NCBI GenBank assembly: GCA_016710585.1
Contig: JADJVN010000011.1
Span: 1-13,593 of the forward strand
Direction: 5' to 3'
Length of the DNA stretch: 13,593 nucleotides
From: Saprospiraceae bacterium
Lineage (GTDB): Bacteria > Bacteroidota > Bacteroidia > Chitinophagales > Saprospiraceae
The position numbers and the translations under genes were made by a program. Position 1 is the stretch's first letter. Every line of letters begins with the position of its first letter. The notes under the pieces were generated by a model. That model saw nothing but the letters and a program-made list of their open reading frames with translations. It did no database searches and was not told the origin of the DNA. Below, piece by piece: positions 1-9,315 of the stretch.

Positions 1-478
1 TTCCTGATTAGTATTAGCATCATACAAGTTACTGTGTAACCTCCTGGCCTTCTTCAGCTGCATCTTGCATGCCATCCAACACTCTCTGTGTGCCAAATGT
101 AATCGCTATGTTAGATAACTCCACATTTGCATCTGCAGTACTATCTCCTTTCCTCCCAATCCAAATGATAACAGGGTGTAATACCACTTGTATTTACGTC
201 ACTATCAAGACGATCATTTCATTGCTTTATTGGGAAAAGTCCAAGCACAGTTTGGCATATTTAAAGGGCCTAGCAACGGACCTTACAAATATGACTCATC
301 TCCAAGCAAGCTTCAAACCATAAATTCCATTTACATCGTAGTAATTTCGTTTTACTACTGCGCCTGTTCTTACAATTATAAATTGTAGCAATTACTCCTT
401 GTAGTGGTAATTCATTGTTGTCTTATTCCATCACCATCTAGGTCCTTCCATACCTTTATCACCGAGATAAGCGGTCAC
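1..478 (-). other. SdrD_B-like domain(s) at the left edge
   Basis: After the DUF11 array the minus strand reads VVTAYLGDK, then a corrupted VWKDLDGDGI, LQGVIATIYN, YDVNGIYGL and DSDVNTSGITPC. That is the order of an SdrD_B domain: a LGDxVWxDxNxDGIQ opening, a GVxVxLY strand, a DxxGxYxF turn and a SDVDxxxG segment. A second copy seems to start near 105 with LDGMQDAAEEG and NLYDANTNQE, and is cut by the window edge. The family takes its name from the calcium-binding B repeats of staphylococcal SdrD, and the DxDGDGI loop suggests calcium binding. Frame breaks are frequent, so boundaries are approximate. Confidence 0.65.
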
Positions 479-3400
479 AACAACTGCTTCTGGATCACGG
501 TCATCCTGTCTTCATTTGGACCTCTCAATTGTCCATTGCCATCAATCACATTATCAAATGGATCTTTATCATGAACAAGATCTCTCATAAGGAGTATCAC
601 AGAATTTGGTCGGCTCTTTGCATTTTCTCAATGTCTCGTTTCGATTGGATGTATCTATTATATTTGCTCTTTCTTTGCATAGTTCTCCCAAGAAGACAAA
701 TGGCATTGGGTGGCCCTGTCACACCAACGCCAGAATTCAGCACACTGTCTTTTTTGGATTCAATCTTGATGAATGATTATATTCAAGATTTACTCCATTG
801 ACAATCCAACCCTGATCCGTTGAAGCTATGAATTGAAATCCTGCTGGTAAATAATCTATTATTTTTATATTCGAACTACTTACATTTCCTTGATTGTGTG
901 TAAACTAATAATAAAATCAACTTTGCTCACCTGGAATATAATATGGCTTTTCATTTGGCACCCATTTTCTCAAAGCGAAATCTACGATCTCAGGGCGTGC
1001 AGGATCACATGATCATCATCATCTTTGATTCCATCATTATCTGTATCATTACCATCATCAGTGATATGATTTCAGAGTTGTTATTTGGAATTCCTCCCAT
1101 GTCATCATTTGGTTTATGTCAAAACTGAATCATATCATTTAACAGTAGTTGAATTTCATCGACTAGCTGGATTTAATTTCGACCAAATTATCCCATGCGA
1201 AAGCACCGCTAAAATTTGGTAATACGATTAGATTCAAATTTAATTTTAAGAAACTATCAGCGGGGCGAATGATTCTTTGATTTCGTAGCAAGTGTTGCCA
1301 TTCTTGTCGCTGGATCATAGTTCCAATTGAGATTAGGAATCCATTGATAGCCTATAGGGACATAATCAACACGAGTTGCATTGTTTGCGATAACGTTCCT
1401 TGATTGAATACTGTGATTTCAAAATTGATCGTATCATTATCACGAACGGATATTTTGCTTTGCAAGTTTTCTTTTGAAGAGCCAAATCAAATATATCGAC
1501 ACCAGCAGGATCACGATCATCTTCTTCCCACGATCAGTGGGAAGGTATTATCATCATCTGGAGATTTGGGTGTTTCAGATGTTTCTTCAATATTATTGCT
1601 ATTTGATTACTATCCGCATCATCATTTGGATTAGGACCCCATCAGAATCAGATGTTGCTGTAATCTGAGCTTAGTTATCCCAATTAGATTCGCCACCTGC
1701 GATCATCACTACCTGTAAATTAATAGTAATGGTAGTTTGAATCACCCGGAAGCAAATCAGTAGTATTCAATTTCTTTGCGTATTTCCTATTTGCGGTCAG
1801 GAAGTCGGATCTGCAAGGTGATATCCACTTGGAATATAATCTGTGATTTCAAAGTCAGAAGCAATGATATTACCTTGATTGAAAACTTTTATTCCAAATG
1901 TAATCGTCTGATGATACTGATATGGCGGGCTGTTGAACGAATTTTCTTAAAGCCAAATCAAGTACCGGTACACAAGATATGTCGTTGTCATCTTGATCCG
2001 CACCACTTGTATTGATACCATCTTCATGGATCTCATCATCATTGCTATCACACAGATTGGTTCATTATCAACTGGGGTTCATATCAAATCTAATATCGAT
2101 ATCTGAGGTCACCACAGTATTGGTTTCATTTACTGCCGATTTAATTTCTGCTTCATTTTTCCAAATCAATGGTTGATTAGTTGCTGATGCTCAAGTATTG
2201 CATCGACAAAATATCTGCTGAATCAGGATTAATTCTCAAGATCGATGAAGATGCCATCCTTGTGGTGGATCATAAACCCATGCAATGTTCTTAGAACTTG
2301 ATGCATCAATTGCAATCCAGATGGCAAATAATCTACAATTGAATATTCAGCAATATGGTTTGCCCTTGATTGAATACGCGCTTAAATGCGATGGCGATTT
2401 GATCGCCATATCTAAATGGACCTGATTCATCTAACACTTTGCGCAATGCTTAATCAAAAACATGTATCTATTCCGCTGGATCGTGATCATCTTCCCTCAC
2501 CGCGATGGTGAAAGTGAGCGATTTTGTCATCATTTGTTGAATTGGGTTTGACATTATTTTCTGCAGTAGAATTTGAGTCTGGATTACTATCTGCATCTTC
2601 ATTTGTATTATCTCCTCCACTATCTGAGGTTCTACTTTTTCTGCGTAGTTAACCCCAATTCATTTCACCGCCATTGGTCATGACTATTCGCAAATTAATC
2701 TGTACAACTAGTTGAATCACCGGGTAATAAATCTGTGTAATCTTATTCGCTTGGCTTGACTACCACTCAAGGTCCAGTTCGCATCCGCCAATTGATATCC
2801 ACTAGGAATATAATCTGTCATTTTCAAAATCACTAGCAGTTGTATTCCCTCCTGATTAAATACTTTAATTCCAAAAGTAATCACTTGATTGTATGCATAA
2901 GATGGAGTAGTAATCACAATTTCTTTAATGCCAAATCAAAATTACACACGAAATATCATTGTCATCTTGATCTTGATTTGGTATATTTTCCGTCTTCATT
3001 TATTTCATCATCTGAACTTCCACGATGGATCATTGCTCATTATTTGGGTTCATGTCAAAATCGCTATCTATATCGGATGTCAAACTGTTCCACTTTGATT
3101 TTGTTGCTGATTTTATTTCAACTTCAATTCCCTTGCATTTATAAAATTGTTTGCGTCGTTGAACAATCAATCAATTAAGATATCTACAGAGTCACCAGGA
3201 TTTAATTGCAACATGGTAGAAGTTGCCATGAAGTACCTGCGTATGGACTTCCAAATACCCAATTAGAATTTTGAGTACTTGGTATCAAATCTCAACCCGG
3301 TGGAATATAATCTACCACTCGAATATCTCTTGCCAATAAGCTACCTTGATTATAAACTCTGTTCCAGTGTCTACCGGTCACCATATCGGAATGGTCCAGA

Positions 3401-6400
3401 TTCATTAAAACTTTCTTGATTGCCAAATCCATGATTTGAATTCCTGCAGGATCATGATCGCTCTTCTTCACCGCCTTTGTTGATACTCGTGATATTATTA
3501 TCTGCTGCAGTACCTGGTAATACAGCGCGTTCGGCAGTACCATCACTTCCTGCCATACTATCTTTATCATCCATCGTTCGATCCACATTAGTATTATCTC
3601 TAGACGCAAGTGATCTCTGCATAATTTATCCAATCTTAGTTCCACCATCAGTCATCGCAATGGTAAGTTGTAATGGAATTGCAATAGAATTCTAGGGTTC
3701 AATGGACCTGCAATGATTCTTCTTATGGTGGGTGTAGTGCCTATCCATCCATTGTTTGCTACGAAAGTATAGCCTTCAGGAACATAATCTGAGACTTCGA
3801 TATTTCTCGCAATTTCATTTCTTTGATTATATACTTTTATTTCAAAATTGACAGTTTGACCATATCGACATGGAGCTGGTGTAAGCAATGTTTTTTTTCA
3901 ATGCCAAATCCCAAATACTTATATCGGCACAAACAGTGTCTCTTTGATCTGGAGTACCATCATTATTCACATCCAATGTAGTGCGATTAAATAATCCTTC
4001 ACCTGATGAGGGCCTTCCTGGAACTGTAGATCCACAAGCTCTAGATTTCATCACCTGCAGAAAGAGGATCCACTAAGTCAACTTGAACATTGACAGTAAG
4101 TGTATAAATTTGACTGCTTGAAGCTGAGATTGTTTGATTATTGGCTAAGACCTAAGGTCCAGATCCTGACAATGAAAAAGCAGATGGATTACCAGGATTT
4201 CCTACGGCATTTGTCACATAATTTGCATTTAAAATTTGAATGTCATTATCAAACTCAGGAATATCGCTAAGATCATAAGTGCCTTGAGCACCACCGATGT
4301 TGTCTACTTTAATTTGATAAACGATGCGATGCAACAAACCTCCAAGATGTGTCACACTGGATAATGTTTTCATGTGTGATATAAGGCAAATCTACACAAG
4401 CATCGTAGTTTCGATGATACTAGAATTTCGGATATACTCTAATTCAACTTGATTGAATAGCGCTCGACCAACTGCAGGTGCAGATGCGTATGCACATGGA
4501 TTATATTTTCGGTCGCCATTTGTACTTGATGTAAGATTCAACAATACATTTACATTCAAAACATAGCGATGTATCGTATTACTTTAAAATATTTTGATTA
4601 TTTGCCAGGGTCCAAGTTGGTGTAATGGTTAATGTGGTGCCAGGATTACTAGGTGCATCAGATGTGTATGCAGCTGATTGAACATTCACATCATCATCAA
4701 AAATGGGATATCTCTCAATGCATAATTTGCTATTCCTAGTCCTGTATTTTGGACATCGATATTATACACTACATTATATTCATTGGCATCAACCTGTGTA
4801 ACACTTGCCACTGTTTTACTATGCACTAAATTTGGCCCTTGAATTTGAATAATATAGTCTTCTATTTCTCCATCTAATGCGTATCCATTGGCTTGCATCA
4901 CTGCAGTTTGATCAGTGGATATTCTTAATCGCAAACCAAGATTTGTATTGGTAATAGCTGTTAAAGGCACGGATGTGTTCAAATTAATATTTCCATTGGT
5001 TCCAGTTGCCACAATTGCAGAACTCATTCCACTCACATCATTAAAACTCCATCGGCATTGTAATCAATAAACATTGTCAACTTTGCATTAACACCCGTCA
5101 TGTTCATTACTGAAACAGGAATTACTAAATTAGCTCCTGTATAAAAGACTGGTAAAACTACAGCATCTTCATCATCAGATGCATCATTGTCATCACCATT
5201 AGCAAGTGCACTTTGTGTACCATCTGTTTCTGGATCTACAATAGCTCCAATTTTCAAGCCTGAAATAATTTTATGTACTGGTCCATTGGAAGCAGATTGT
5301 GTCTCATAATTATTTGTACTTGTTCCTACACCGCTATCTGGAAGATCTCCATGATCAAATGCCATCACTTGCACATAATAATCTTCAACCTCACCATCTG
5401 GTGCTGCACCTTCACTCAGCATACTTGCAGCGAAATCTGTACTCAACCGAGCGCGTACGCCAAGATTCAAATTTGTAACAGCATCGCTTGGCACCGCGAT
5501 GGTTAAACTAACAGTTCCATTTGTTCCAGTAATAATTGTAGCAGAAGTCATTTCTCCTGCATCGTTCAAATCACCATCTCTATTGAAATCAATAAAGAGC
5601 ACTAATTTTGCATCACTAGTCGTCATGTTCATCACTGACACAGGTATAGTTGCAGTAGTACCTACTTGCAACATTGGAAGGGTCACACCATCCTCATCTG
5701 CACCATCTCCAATAGCTGTCGCAGAAGGCTGTCCATCAAGTTCAAAATCAACAACAGCCCCAATTTTCAATCCTGGAATAATTCTATGACTTGGTCCATT
5801 GCCTTCGCCACCATTATTTATATTCGTGGGATATGAAATACTGCTATTATCATTATTATCATATAGATCTCCCCAATCATAATATTCTGCACAAGAACTT
5901 ACAGGGCCTAATGTAAAGGTGGTAAAACATGTAGGATCAAGCGCATCTTCTACTCTGATCGAATAAGTGCTCACACCATTTGCTGTGAACAATGGATTTC
6001 CAGACTGACCATTACCAAAAATAGTAATTGGATTATTACTTAAAACTGGTGCTGAAGTATAAGCGCCAACTTTTACAACATAGCTTCCACTTCCATTAAT
6101 AACTTGACCAGTTATAGTAGTTTGTATAAAATCATCCGAAGGGTCTGATAATGTACCATTGATATTACAAGCTGAATTAAAAGAATTTGAAACAGAACAT
6201 GGTGGTTTACATACATCGGGTGCAGTGATATTTATTGTTCTAGTGCAAGTTGGAATAGAAGTAAATTTCTCTTTACAGTATGAGCTGCTCCATCTGAATA
6301 GAGTCCTGTGATATTATAATTTGAAGTTGTGGTGAATGGTGGAATGATTTGTTGAACCAATGTTCCATCAAAATAAATATCCAAAGTCCCATCTGATGGT

Positions 6401-7154
6401 GGATTAGAATAACTTACTGATCCATTGACACTATATAAATTATTAGAGAGATCGCAAGGTGAAACATTGGCCGTAATATCGTTAACACCACAAACGATCT
6501 CATCTAATTTAAAATAAATATCATAAAAAATTCGCCATTCTCATTTTTACAAAACTTATTATTTGGATCTTGAACTGCATTAAAGTCCATCCATGTTGCA
6601 GCACCAAAGCAGGTACAATAAACAGATCCTCCGCGACTTCCCAATTGGAATGCATTTGCAGAAATACTATTACCAGCAATTACCAATCCGTTGGTTGTAG
6701 CTCCTGTTCCGGTCATGGTATAATAATCCATTGTTGCATATTTATAGAAATCTGGTGGGAGGTGGTTCTTGTGGAAAACAACCTGAATGATATCCTCCAG
6801 GATCTGTGCTGCGTCCAGACAATTTAAAATTGAATGAGAATGTTGTTTGATTATTATCAAGATTGACAAAACCACCTGAGACTAAAGCAGTCCCATCACT
6901 ATATTCAGTCCAAACACCCCTGCTCCATATTTGTCTTCAAAAGGTCCAGAACCATCTGAATATCACAAAGCATATCTCAAACACTGCACCAATGAAGAAA
7001 ATCCACTTCCGCTAACAAAACAAGCTCGAGTTTGATTGCTGATATTATACCTTTTAGTGATGGTCTGTGCTGAAGATGATCGCAAAAAATAAACAGCCAA
7101 ATAATCAGCTGACATATGCTTAGTATTTTTTTTTGAATTAGTAAAACAATTCAT
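1..7154 (-). CDS. Giant modular T9SS-type surface protein, N-terminal part (partial, frame-broken)
   Basis: This is one very long gene reading leftward and leaving the window without a stop. In order its product has a signal peptide, an N-terminal globular domain, Cys-containing Ig-like modules, two GEVED domains, two 'TKTV' repeats, seven DUF11 repeats and SdrD_B-like domains. Such proteins are secreted surface or adhesion proteins of Bacteroidota; a substrate cannot be named. The start chosen is ATG at 7154 (MNCFTNSK), because a proper signal peptide follows it; an in-frame ATG at 7193 only adds 13 unremarkable residues. The frame is broken many times. It is nearly clean between about 6270 and 4690, with one break at 5041, and very broken below 4100. 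Diagnosed breaks are single-base length errors in runs at 7126-7134, 7084-7089, 6525-6530, 5041-5042 and 4699-4703. I infer sequencing or assembly error, although real decay cannot be excluded. The sorting domain expected at its C-terminus lies outside the window. Confidence 0.8.
480..3924 (-). repeat. Array of seven DUF11 repeats, period about 489 bp
   Basis: Each unit has a DLALKK-type opening, a Q-x-V-x-F-x-I-x-V-x-N-Q-G strand, a DYIPxG turn, an Asp-rich loop and a closing D-x-D-P-A-G segment before the next DLAxKK. On the plus strand the DYIPxG box starts near 3779, 3302, 2805, 2323, 1831, 1358 and 846, and the DLAxKK box near 3901, 3421, 2929, 2447, 1951, 1481 and 973. The spacing runs from about 470 to 512 bp. 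Clear protein stretches include FEIKVYNQRNEIARNIEVSD and MDLAIKKVLMNLD. The last unit ends in FDNVIDGNGQLRGPNED just before 480. Nearly every unit carries several indels, so no unit reads through in one frame. Confidence 0.8.
3925..4838 (-). repeat. Two tandem 'TKTV...YDLxDIPxFDxD' surface repeats
   Basis: Two copies of about 455 bp occur. Copy 1 (about 4838-4385) reads HSKTVASVTQ, NEYNVVYNIDVQNTG, YALRDIPFFDDDV and TWTLANNQ. Copy 2 (about 4384-3925) reads HVKTLSSVTHLG, VYQIKVDNIGGAQGTYDLSD, IPEFDNDIQI and WVLANNQTI, and ends in GEGLFNRTTLDVNNDGTPDQ. These resemble the DUF11-like 'conserved repeat' modules of adhesins, with a gain of Asp-rich turns. The break in copy 1 at 4699-4703 is a five-base run that should be six, giving IPFFDDDV. 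Breaks near 4590 and 4385 also divide the copies. Such repeats usually form a rigid stalk. Confidence 0.7.
4839..5361 (-). other. GEVED domain 2
   Basis: This is a second copy directly after the first. It opens with DHGDLPDSGVG, repeats GPVHKIISGLKIGAIVDPE, has DDNDASDDEDAVVLP and MFIDYNADGVLND, and closes with LDGEIEDYIIQI. A frame break sits at 5041-5042: the given bases read GVLMM then stop, and one extra base in the TT (plus strand) run restores GVLNDVSGM, which aligns with DGDLNDAGEM of copy 1. That alignment shows the break is an indel inside one gene and not a gene boundary. Confidence 0.88.
5363..5884 (-). other. GEVED domain 1
   Basis: The domain opens with CAEYYDWGDLYDN and has GPSHRIIPGLKIGAVVDFE and the acidic block GDGADEDGV. 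It then shows VLFIDFNRDGDLNDAGE and closes with the family signature PDGEVEDYYVQV. This matches the GEVED domain of secreted bacterial surface proteins, whose name comes from that closing motif. The D-x-N-x-D-G-D-L-N-D loop looks like a calcium-binding turn. The reading frame is intact throughout, unlike the repeat arrays downstream. Confidence 0.9.
5885..6499 (-). other. Cys-containing Ig-like modules between the N-terminal domain and GEVED
   Basis: From about 6499 the protein reads DITANVSPCDLSNNLYSVNG and continues with a strand-rich stretch containing DGTLDIYFDGTLVQQI. Then come IPTCTRTINITAPDVCKPPC and a second module ending in VEDALDPTCFTTFTLG. The regular cysteines around short Thr/Ile/Val strands suggest two or three beta-sandwich (Ig-like) modules of the sort found in Bacteroidota surface proteins. 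One frame break is seen near 6265-6275 (VKRKFTSIPTC after repair); the rest is open down to the GEVED domains. The family assignment is tentative, and a purely structural spacer role is inferred. Confidence 0.45.
6500..6912 (-). other. N-terminal globular domain of the giant surface protein
   Basis: The domain starts at WTEYSDGTALVSG and ends near GEFFYDIYFKLDE. It carries DFYKYATMDYYTMTGTG and, further on, FQLGSRGGSVYC followed by FGAATWMDFN. I recall domains of this general shape (WTEYSDGTA..., a DxYxY block, a Gly-rich strand, a closing DFxxxL-like strand) at the front of Bacteroidota SdrD_B/GEVED proteins, but I cannot name a Pfam family with confidence. It is Gly- and Thr-rich with a few cysteines, as expected of a beta-sandwich and possibly a ligand- or glycan-binding tip; that role is inference. 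Two breaks occur here: one near 6757-6764 in a C-rich stretch, and one in the run at 6525-6530, where one more base restores YDIYFKLDE. Confidence 0.5.
7068..7154 (-). other. Signal peptide of the giant surface protein
   Basis: As given, the frame from ATG 7154 is hydrophilic after residue 8. Shortening the A9 run (7126-7134 on the plus strand as T9) by one and lengthening the T6 run (plus-strand A6, 7084-7089) by one leaves the downstream frame unchanged. It also gives a Lys-Lys n-region, the hydrophobic core ILSICQLIIWLFIFL and a c-region ending SSSA followed by Gln. Cleavage before Gln is common in Bacteroidota Sec substrates. That the two corrections compensate and yield a textbook signal peptide is good evidence for the repair. 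The protein would be Sec-exported to the periplasm, as T9SS substrates are. Confidence 0.65.
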
Positions 7155-7866
7155 TTTTAAAACAGAAGTGATAAAGAAGATTGAGTAATACATGGAAGTA
7201 AATATTTTTAATTTTTAAAATCTAAATTTTCAATCTTGATAAAATTAATTATTCTACCAACTCAAATTCAAATCAAATTTTTATAAGTAATACCGCGATA
7301 CACTTACCAAAAACAAAGCTGAATTTTTAAATTTTAAAAAAAGTGAGGCTTACAAAAAACTTAAAATTGAGTCTGTTACATGCTTAAATCTAACGTAGTT
7401 CACAACTGAGTGAATAGCTAAGCTCAATTCCTTCCAAAATTATTCAGGATTAAATTCGCTTTTTTTAGAAAAGAAAAATTAAGAACTAAATCTTATCATT
7501 AAAATACAATAGTGTAGTTAAAATGGAAAATTTGGGAAATTCGTCGCTTAAGTAAAATGAATACCAATTTTTCTAAAAAGATACTGAATTGGCAAAAAAT
7601 CATCCAATTAGGAAATAAAATAAAAAAACGAAGCTCAATTAAGTGTCTGTAGCGCTCTAAAATATCCGAATCTTAAGTATTATAATTTGCAAAAAGAAAT
7701 TTTATATAAAATTGACTTTGTACTAAATAAGATATTAATAAACATTATTTACCCATTTAAAAGCATTTAAAGGACACATATATAATTTTAAATAATTTAT
7801 TCATTTGGAATCTATAAAGGTCAAAAACGAACCTATATATCAAGTACCTAACTTTTTCATGTAAAA
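7155..7866. other. AT-rich intergenic region, no gene supported
   Basis: About 710 bp separate the IS from the start of the left-hand giant gene. The stretch is very AT-rich, with many A and T runs, and has no open frame on either strand that looks like a protein. The only full match to the Bacteroidota -7 box (TAnnTTTG) on the minus strand is at 7442-7435 (TAATTTTG). It has no -33 TTG at a normal distance and would leave a leader of nearly 280 nt, so I do not call a promoter from it. A short inverted repeat (aattgg 7587-7592, ccaatt 7604-7609) is too weak to interpret. Confidence 0.6.
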
Positions 7867-7877
7867 TGTACACTACA
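7867..7877. repeat. Left terminal inverted repeat of the IS
   Basis: TGTACACTACA lies at the downstream end of the transposase gene, and the TAG stop (7875-7873) is part of it. It is the inverted partner of 9316-9326. It also matches an internal site at 9257-9267 in direct orientation over the whole 11 bases. Confidence 0.6.
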
Positions 7878-9243
7878 GTCCTAGAGTCTTGAGAATTGTT
7901 TTTTGATCCTTTTTTAAAGTCACCGTTTTTGAAAATTGAATTTTATCTTTTTTTGATTCTATATCCACTTTATAGATACTTCTCATTTGGTCAAGAGCAT
8001 AAGTGGCAGAGATTCCTTTTGGTTTAAGCTTGAATTGTATATAAGCTAGTATTGAATATGCCAAATAGCAAATTTTAATATGAGCTTTTATATGTTGGAT
8101 TCGATACTTTCGTATTGGGTGTAAATTGATTGAACTTTTAAGTTCGCGATATGCCTTTTCAACAATGTCTTTTTCAAAGTAAGTTCTTATGACTTCATCT
8201 TTTTTTAATGATGTAGAATGATATATTAGTGAGTATCCCATATATTTTGCTTCTTCAGGTTTGTAGCTTTCTTGTTTGTCCATAGCATGATTCCTCTTCT
8301 CTGCTTCTAATTTGGGGTTATAGATACATACAAGTATTCCATTCTCATACGGAAACTCTTTAGCATATACTTCAGTATTTTTAAGAACGACTCTATGTGT
8401 CGGTTGATAAATTTCTTCTCTATTAATTTGATCTATGAATTGTGTTTTTATTGTTTGGTGAAGCCTCAATCCAGTAATGACTTTTTGGTGTACTTGAGCT
8501 AGATCTTGTATTGATTCAGCACTGATCATTCCTCTGTCCAATACAATAGTGTCAAAGCTTTTAAGCCTTATGTCGGAGAGCATGTCCTGAAATATTTTTG
8601 TATTTCCAATGTTCCCTTCATACATTTTATGCATGATAGGAAAACCTTCATCTTTTGTAACAGCTAATGCAATTTGAACTAGCTTATCATATTTACCATC
8701 CTTTCCTCTTCTAGCTTTCCATTCAACTTGGCTGCCATTAAAATAAGTATCAGTGACATCTAATATAAGCACTTTTTTCTCCTTTCTTAATATACTAAAC
8801 TGATCATAAATAACTTCTTCAATCCTATTAAAATTCATTTCATCTAAATCATCTAATGATTCAAACAGCTGCTTATCAACAAGCTTGTCTACTCCAACAA
8901 TTTCCTTGATTGCTGTATGCTCAGCATACTCAGGAATCTTATACAATGGCTTATGTGTGAGCAGTTGGGTATATACTAAAACTAGTATACTCTTTAACTT
9001 CTCTCCTAGAAGTTCAGGAATCATTAATTGCTTTGAAATATAGTGCAGTATATAACAATCCATATATTGTTTTACCGCAGTTACTTCAAGGTTCGAAGTA
9101 TATACTTTTTTAACTGGCTTCCCCGAGATCTCCTTTCCTAAATATTTAATGACCTTCTGTTTTACTTTGCCATCAACCCTAACTGATTCTACTTCCACAA
9201 GATAAGTTGAATCCTTTCTTTTAATCTTTCTTACAAAACTCAT
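7873..9243 (-). CDS. IS1634-family DDE transposase
   Basis: This is an intact 456-residue transposase that cuts and joins the ends of its own IS. Visible landmarks in this numbering are the N-terminal FVRKIKRKDSTYLVEV strand typical of IS1634 proteins, the first catalytic Asp in LILDVTDTYFNG (about 162), the second in IVLDRGM (about 236), and the Glu in YFEKDIVEKAYRELK (about 362). The last block fits the IS4 Y-x2-R-x3-E-x6-K signature, with Lys replacing Arg. I chose ATG 9243 (MSFVRK). The longer start at 9279 would put the likely -7 box inside the coding sequence and adds residues that look like translated promoter DNA. There is no frame break over 1.4 kb, in contrast to both neighbours. 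The element is probably still able to move; that is inference. Confidence 0.92.
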   Translation of the reverse strand: MSFVRKIKRKDSTYLVEVESVRVDGKVKQKVIKYLGKEISGKPVKKVYTSNLEVTAVKQYMDCYILHYISKQLMIPELLGEKLKSILVLVYTQLLTHKPLYKIPEYAEHTAIKEIVGVDKLVDKQLFESLDDLDEMNFNRIEEVIYDQFSILRKEKKVLILDVTDTYFNGSQVEWKARRGKDGKYDKLVQIALAVTKDEGFPIMHKMYEGNIGNTKIFQDMLSDIRLKSFDTIVLDRGMISAESIQDLAQVHQKVITGLRLHQTIKTQFIDQINREEIYQPTHRVVLKNTEVYAKEFPYENGILVCIYNPKLEAEKRNHAMDKQESYKPEEAKYMGYSLIYHSTSLKKDEVIRTYFEKDIVEKAYRELKSSINLHPIRKYRIQHIKAHIKICYLAYSILAYIQFKLKPKGISATYALDQMRSIYKVDIESKKDKIQFSKTVTLKKDQKTILKTLGL

Positions 9244-9256
9244 GTAATGTATAATA

Positions 9257-9278
9257 TGTACACTACAAAGGTAGTGCA
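9257..9278. promoter_or_regulatory. Inverted repeat over the -7 box, copy of the IS end sequence
   Basis: TGTACACTAC, a four-base AAAG spacer and GTAGTGCA form an imperfect palindrome that covers the -7 box of the transposase promoter. Its left arm is identical to the left IS end over 11 bases. If the transposase recognises this sequence at the IS ends, it could also bind here and repress its own promoter, or the transcript start could fold. Both are inference from position and sequence only. Confidence 0.4.
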
Positions 9279-9296
9279 TCTATTCTAAATATCCAA
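9266..9296 (-). promoter_or_regulatory. Bacteroidota-type promoter of the transposase gene
   Basis: On the minus strand TTGG (9296-9293) is followed after 19 nt by TACCTTTG (9273-9266). This fits the Bacteroidota primary sigma consensus (TTTG or TTG, about 19 nt, TAnnTTTG). Transcription would begin about 15-20 nt before the ATG at 9243, giving a very short leader without a purine-rich ribosome site, which is usual for this phylum. Confidence 0.6.
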
Positions 9297-9315
9297 TATT
9301 TACAGTACTTTTTTA

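Noticed and set aside
69..801. Short plus-strand open frames near the left edge (for example 69-323 and 529-801) as genes
   Set aside because: They lie antisense to DUF11 and SdrD_B modules that are clearly recognisable on the minus strand, and their translations show no domain or start context.
480..3924. Regular repeats as a CRISPR array
   Set aside because: The period is near 489 bp, the repeats are coding and encode DUF11 protein modules, and no short conserved repeat alternates with unique spacers.
1..7154. Pseudogenization of the left gene following IS insertion
   Set aside because: The IS lies upstream and interrupts no codon. Breaks concentrate in repeats and equally affect the right-hand gene, which favours assembly error over decay.
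7587..7609. Hairpin aattgg/ccaatt as a terminator or regulatory site
   Set aside because: It has a six-base AT-rich stem, an eleven-base loop and no T tract in a useful place; such matches are expected by chance in this composition.
9244..9279. Upstream transposase start at 9279
   Set aside because: It would include the likely -7 box and the palindrome in the coding region. IS1634 proteins normally begin close to the FVRK strand, which fits ATG 9243.
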